From assembly GCF_014638845.1 (NCBI RefSeq), contig NZ_BMFP01000006.1, positions 62,001-126,000 on the forward strand: 64,000 bases of DNA, given 5' to 3'. The position numbers and the translations under genes were made by a program. Below the pieces are notes generated by a model. The model was given only the letters and a program-made list of their open reading frames with translations, did no database searches and was not told the origin of the DNA. The DNA is from Pontibacter amylolyticus (GTDB lineage: Bacteria; Bacteroidota; Bacteroidia; Cytophagales; Hymenobacteraceae). Shown here piece after piece: positions 61,455-64,000 of the stretch (position 1 is the first letter of the stretch; the number at the start of each line of letters is the position of its first letter).

Positions 61455-63275
61455 TTAACTCATCTCAAACTGCAGCCTGAGCAGGTTGGCATAAATACCG
61501 TTATCGTTTAGCGACAGCACTTCATGTGAGCCTTCCTCTACGATCTCACCGCCATCAATCACCAGGATCTTATCCACTTTGCGAATGGTAGCCAGGCGGT
61601 GCGCGATCACGATGGTCGTTCTGTTCTTCATCAGTTCATCCATCGCCTGCTGCACCAGGTGCTCTGACTCAGAGTCTAGGGAACTGGTGGCTTCGTCGAG
61701 TACGAGGATAGCCGGGTTTTTCAGGATGGCGCGGGCAATGGCGACGCGCTGGCGCTGGCCGCCGGAGAGTTTGATGCCCCGCTCGCCTACCAGGGTGTCT
61801 AACCCCTCGGGGAAAGACGAGATGAAGTCGTAGGCATTGGCTTTGCGGGCCGCTGCTATAATTTCTTCTTCGGATGCTTCCGGGCGACCGTAGGCAATGT
61901 TTTCGCGGATGGAGCCTCCAAACAGCAGTACCTCCTGCGGTACGATGCCCACATTGGCGCGTAGTTCCGTCAGGCTCATCTGGCGGATGTCCTGCCCGTC
62001 GACAGTAATGCTGCCGTGGCTCACGTCATACAAGCGAAGCAAAAGCTGCACAATGGTAGACTTGCCGGCGCCGCTTGGGCCTACCAGCGCAATCTTCTCA
62101 CCGTAGTTGATGCTGAAGTTGATGTCGCGGAGCACCTGGATGTCCGGACGGGTAGGGTAGGAGAAGGCTACCTGGCTGTAGCTGATATCGCCGCGAACCC
62201 GTCTGATCTCGCTCAGTGGGCGCTGTGCCTTATCAGTGGCTTCTTCCGGTTCAGCCAGTATTTCCTGTATGCGCTCAGTTGCACCCAGTGCCGACTGTAT
62301 CTTGCCATAAAGCTCGCCCAGACCACCCACGGAGGCGCCGATAAACACGGTATAAATGATAAAGGAAATCAGCTCACCTATGGTCAGGTCGCCGTTCTGC
62401 ACCAGTGTAGCGCCATACCAGATCACGAGGATGATGCCGCCAAACAGGCCTACAATCACAAAGGAGATGAAAGCACCACGGTAGTTAGCCGCAGAGAGGG
62501 CAGCTTTTACGGCTTTGCTCAGGGAGTGGCGATAACGACCGATTTCGAAGTTTTCATTGGTATAAGCCTTCACGGTATTGATCGCTTGCAAGGTCTCCTC
62601 CACAATCACGTTGGTGTTGGCCAGTTCGTCCTGTGTTTTCTTGGAGAGGCTCTTGATCTTGCGACCAAATACCAGCGTGAGCGCCACCAGCACCGGGAAA
62701 GTCGCCAGCATGAACATGGACAGCTTGATGGAGGTCCAGAGAATGATGATGATGCCCACCAAAAGCGTAGTGATCTGGCGGAAAAGCTCGGCCAGGGTGA
62801 TCGACATGGCATCCTGTACCTGGGCCACATCGGTGGTGATGCGGCTGGTGATCTCGCCTACGCGCCTCTTTTCATAGAAAGGGATCGGCAGCATCATGAA
62901 CTTGCTGTAGAGGTCGCGGCGGATGTCGGCTACGGCGTTTTCGCTTACCTGCGCAAAGAAGTATACCCTGAAAAAAGAGAAGATACCCTGCGCTAGGATC
63001 ACGGCAAACAGGCCAAGGGCGATCATGTCGATGTCTTCGAGGAACCAGTCGGCGTTGCCAGTGGAGGAGTCGACCAGCTTGCCGGTGAGCAGCGGGAAGA
63101 TCATGAAAGTCAGGCTGGAAAGTACCAGAAAGCCCAGACCGACCATGAACTTGAACTTGTAGGGTAGTACGTAGCTAAAGATCCTGATGCCGCGACGAAA
63201 GCTGTCTTTACTGATTTTCTTTCTGCCTTCTTTCTCCTGTGTGCTGTCGTTTAGCCCGATTCCGCGTTTTGCCAT
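61455..63275 (-). CDS. MsbA-like ABC exporter (fused membrane and ATPase)
   Basis: A 606-residue half-transporter. Residues about 30-320 are the six-helix type IV exporter domain, with a coupling segment EITSRITTDVAQVQDAMS. The ATPase domain has the A-loop Tyr at YPTRPDIQ, Walker A GPSGAGKST (399-407), signature LSGGQRQRVAIAR (about 505), Walker B ILVLDEATSSLD and the switch His in VIAHRLAT. It probably exports lipids, lipopolysaccharide parts or peptides as a homodimer. It stands alone with its own terminator. Confidence 0.95.
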   Translation of the reverse strand: MAKRGIGLNDSTQEKEGRKKISKDSFRRGIRIFSYVLPYKFKFMVGLGFLVLSSLTFMIFPLLTGKLVDSSTGNADWFLEDIDMIALGLFAVILAQGIFSFFRVYFFAQVSENAVADIRRDLYSKFMMLPIPFYEKRRVGEITSRITTDVAQVQDAMSITLAELFRQITTLLVGIIIILWTSIKLSMFMLATFPVLVALTLVFGRKIKSLSKKTQDELANTNVIVEETLQAINTVKAYTNENFEIGRYRHSLSKAVKAALSAANYRGAFISFVIVGLFGGIILVIWYGATLVQNGDLTIGELISFIIYTVFIGASVGGLGELYGKIQSALGATERIQEILAEPEEATDKAQRPLSEIRRVRGDISYSQVAFSYPTRPDIQVLRDINFSINYGEKIALVGPSGAGKSTIVQLLLRLYDVSHGSITVDGQDIRQMSLTELRANVGIVPQEVLLFGGSIRENIAYGRPEASEEEIIAAARKANAYDFISSFPEGLDTLVGERGIKLSGGQRQRVAIARAILKNPAILVLDEATSSLDSESEHLVQQAMDELMKNRTTIVIAHRLATIRKVDKILVIDGGEIVEEGSHEVLSLNDNGIYANLLRLQFEMS

Positions 63276-63470
63276 TAATGAAATCTATACTGAATAATAG
63301 GGGGTGCTGGCTTATAACAGCCAGACAGCACTAAAAATGCCACGTACCCGAAAAATCTTCCAAAGGTAAGCAAAGTATAGGATATAAATGCCAGAATCGG
63401 GATTTACAGGATTTAAGAGGGGCCTTGCCCACAGATTCGGAGGATTCTATTTCGCCTGTATCGGGATGTT
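63276..63470. other. Spacer with short dispersed repeat
   Basis: No gene. The part near 63391 reads CCAGAATCGGGATTTACAGG and ATTT; near 63431 CACAGATTCGGAGGATTC. Both resemble the short GGATTTxCAGGATT sequences seen at 60782. Confidence 0.45.
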
Positions 63471-63651
63471 GTAGGGACAGGTCGCGACCCAATGCCGTCA
63501 ACTTAAGCAATGATCAATTCAAGCTGTCATCTCGACGATAGGAGAGATCTGGATACTTTCAAAATTTTCGCACTAATTCAGATTTCTCCCAAAGGTCGAA
63601 ATGACAAAAAGGTCCTTAAGTTGACGGCATTGGGTCGCAACCTGCCCCTAC
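63471..63651. repeat. Nested palindromic MITE-like element, copy C
   Basis: A 181-base element with 37-base terminal inverted repeats (63471-63507 and 63615-63651; 35 of 37 positions complementary) and the inner inverted repeat with GTCATCTCGACG and GGTCGAAATGAC. It ends inside the stop codon of the neighbouring symporter gene. No frame inside encodes a transposase. Confidence 0.85.
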
Positions 63652-64000
63652 GCGTGAACTACTCTTTTATACGATACCGCCCACAGCCCCACAAACGTCA
63701 ACAACCCATTAAGGATCAGCACTTCAAAACCAAACTGGTAGCCGTTGAACCACGCGGCGGAGTTGGCACTGATGATGTAGGTAAGCACAGGTGCTGCGAG
63801 GCAGATCGCGGGCACATAACGGTCGCGCACCTGGAGGCGGGTAAATAGACCGAAGCTGTAGAGTCCCAGCAGCGGCCCGTAGGTATAGCCAGTCACTTGA
63901 AGCACCGTTGTGATCAGGCTTTGGCTGTTGATGGCGTTGACGGCAAAGATGACTAGGCCAAGCAGTAAAGAGAACCCGATATGCACAAAGTAACGCAGCC
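63648..64000 (-). CDS. Sodium:solute symporter family, C-terminal part
   Basis: Only the last 117 residues are in the window; the frame is open to base 64000 through LRYFVHIGFSLLLGLVIFAV. Features are the helices typical of the SSS C-terminus: VTGYTYGPLLGLYSFGLFTR, YVPAICLAAPVLTYIISANS and VLILNGLLTFVGLWAVSYK. The stop codon (63648-63650) is made by the end of the adjacent MITE-like element, so the natural C-terminus may have been altered. Confidence 0.85.
   Translation of the reverse strand, partial: LRYFVHIGFSLLLGLVIFAVNAINSQSLITTVLQVTGYTYGPLLGLYSFGLFTRLQVRDRYVPAICLAAPVLTYIISANSAAWFNGYQFGFEVLILNGLLTFVGLWAVSYKRVVHA

Noticed and set aside
62016-62996. A 326-residue open frame antisense to the ABC exporter.
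   Set aside because: The opposite strand encodes all ABC exporter motifs; the antisense product has no recognisable feature.
1-64000. tRNA, rRNA, riboswitch and transposase genes.
   Set aside because: I looked for conserved tRNA arms, rRNA segments, riboswitch-like leaders and transposase motifs and saw none; a covariance search would be needed to be certain.

Overview
The window reads as a stretch of chromosome from a Bacteroidota bacterium, most likely of the Cytophagales/Hymenobacteraceae (Pontibacter-like). The reasons are promoters of the TTTG-N19-21-TAnnTTTG type, two LytS/LytTR sensor-regulator pairs, a CarboxypepD_reg/outer-membrane beta-barrel protein, DUF2911, an M49-like lipoprotein peptidase, many SPII lipoproteins, a GC-moderate genome with AT-rich spacers, and very little operon crowding. 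The genus is inferred from style, not from a search. I see no rRNA, tRNA, CRISPR array, prophage or transposase.

Layout: 1-6295 is an isoleucine/valine operon (ilvD partial, ilvB, ilvN, ilvC, ilvA). 6303-7562 is a MgtC/DUF4010 membrane protein on the other strand. 7675-13337 is a complete RND efflux operon (adaptor, pump, TolC-type channel). 13552-18426 holds an alkyltransferase-like DNA repair protein, a LytS-type histidine kinase and its LytTR regulator pushed apart by repeats, an unrecognised 344-residue protein and a cupin. 18536-20583 is a small group with ferritin, a [2Fe-2S] ferredoxin and a STAS-like protein. 20861-30994 is rich in exported peptidases (S9D, S8, S9A) with a cyclophilin lipoprotein, a GNAT enzyme, an MDR reductase, an acyl-CoA-binding protein, a DUF2007/zinc-ribbon protein and a CDGSH protein. 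31137-36715 has a YD-like lipoprotein, a large GAF protein, a secreted coiled-coil protein and a deoxynucleoside kinase. 36905-43505 is an outer-membrane receptor next to an overlapping LytS/LytTR pair, then an M49-like peptidase. 43760-50381 includes an FAD oxidoreductase/hydrolase operon ending in a strikingly AT-rich glycosyltransferase, and an APC permease. 50723-53048 has small proteins, a Rieske protein and a second STAS-like paralogue. 53459-57898 is a PIG-L deacetylase, a 47-residue membrane peptide and a sodium:solute symporter. 57966-64000 ends with a methyltransferase, a DUF2911 protein, a small barrel protein, an MsbA-like ABC exporter and the C-terminal end of another sodium:solute symporter.

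The most unusual content is not a classic gene system but repeat structure. One octamer (AGGTATAG/CTATACCT) is scattered through genes and spacers far above chance. A nested palindromic MITE-like element of about 180 bp occurs twice in full and once as its core. Three further repeat families (GACAAAGGAC palindromes, GTTAGAAA arrays, CCCCTGCCCC/GGGGTAGGGGCC blocks) fill most of the longer spacers. They appear to have split one two-component operon and to supply the stop codon of the last gene. On the protein side, the best candidates for something little described are the 47-residue membrane peptide translationally coupled to the symporter and the conserved-looking proteins at 16891, 18536, 43050 and 52365.
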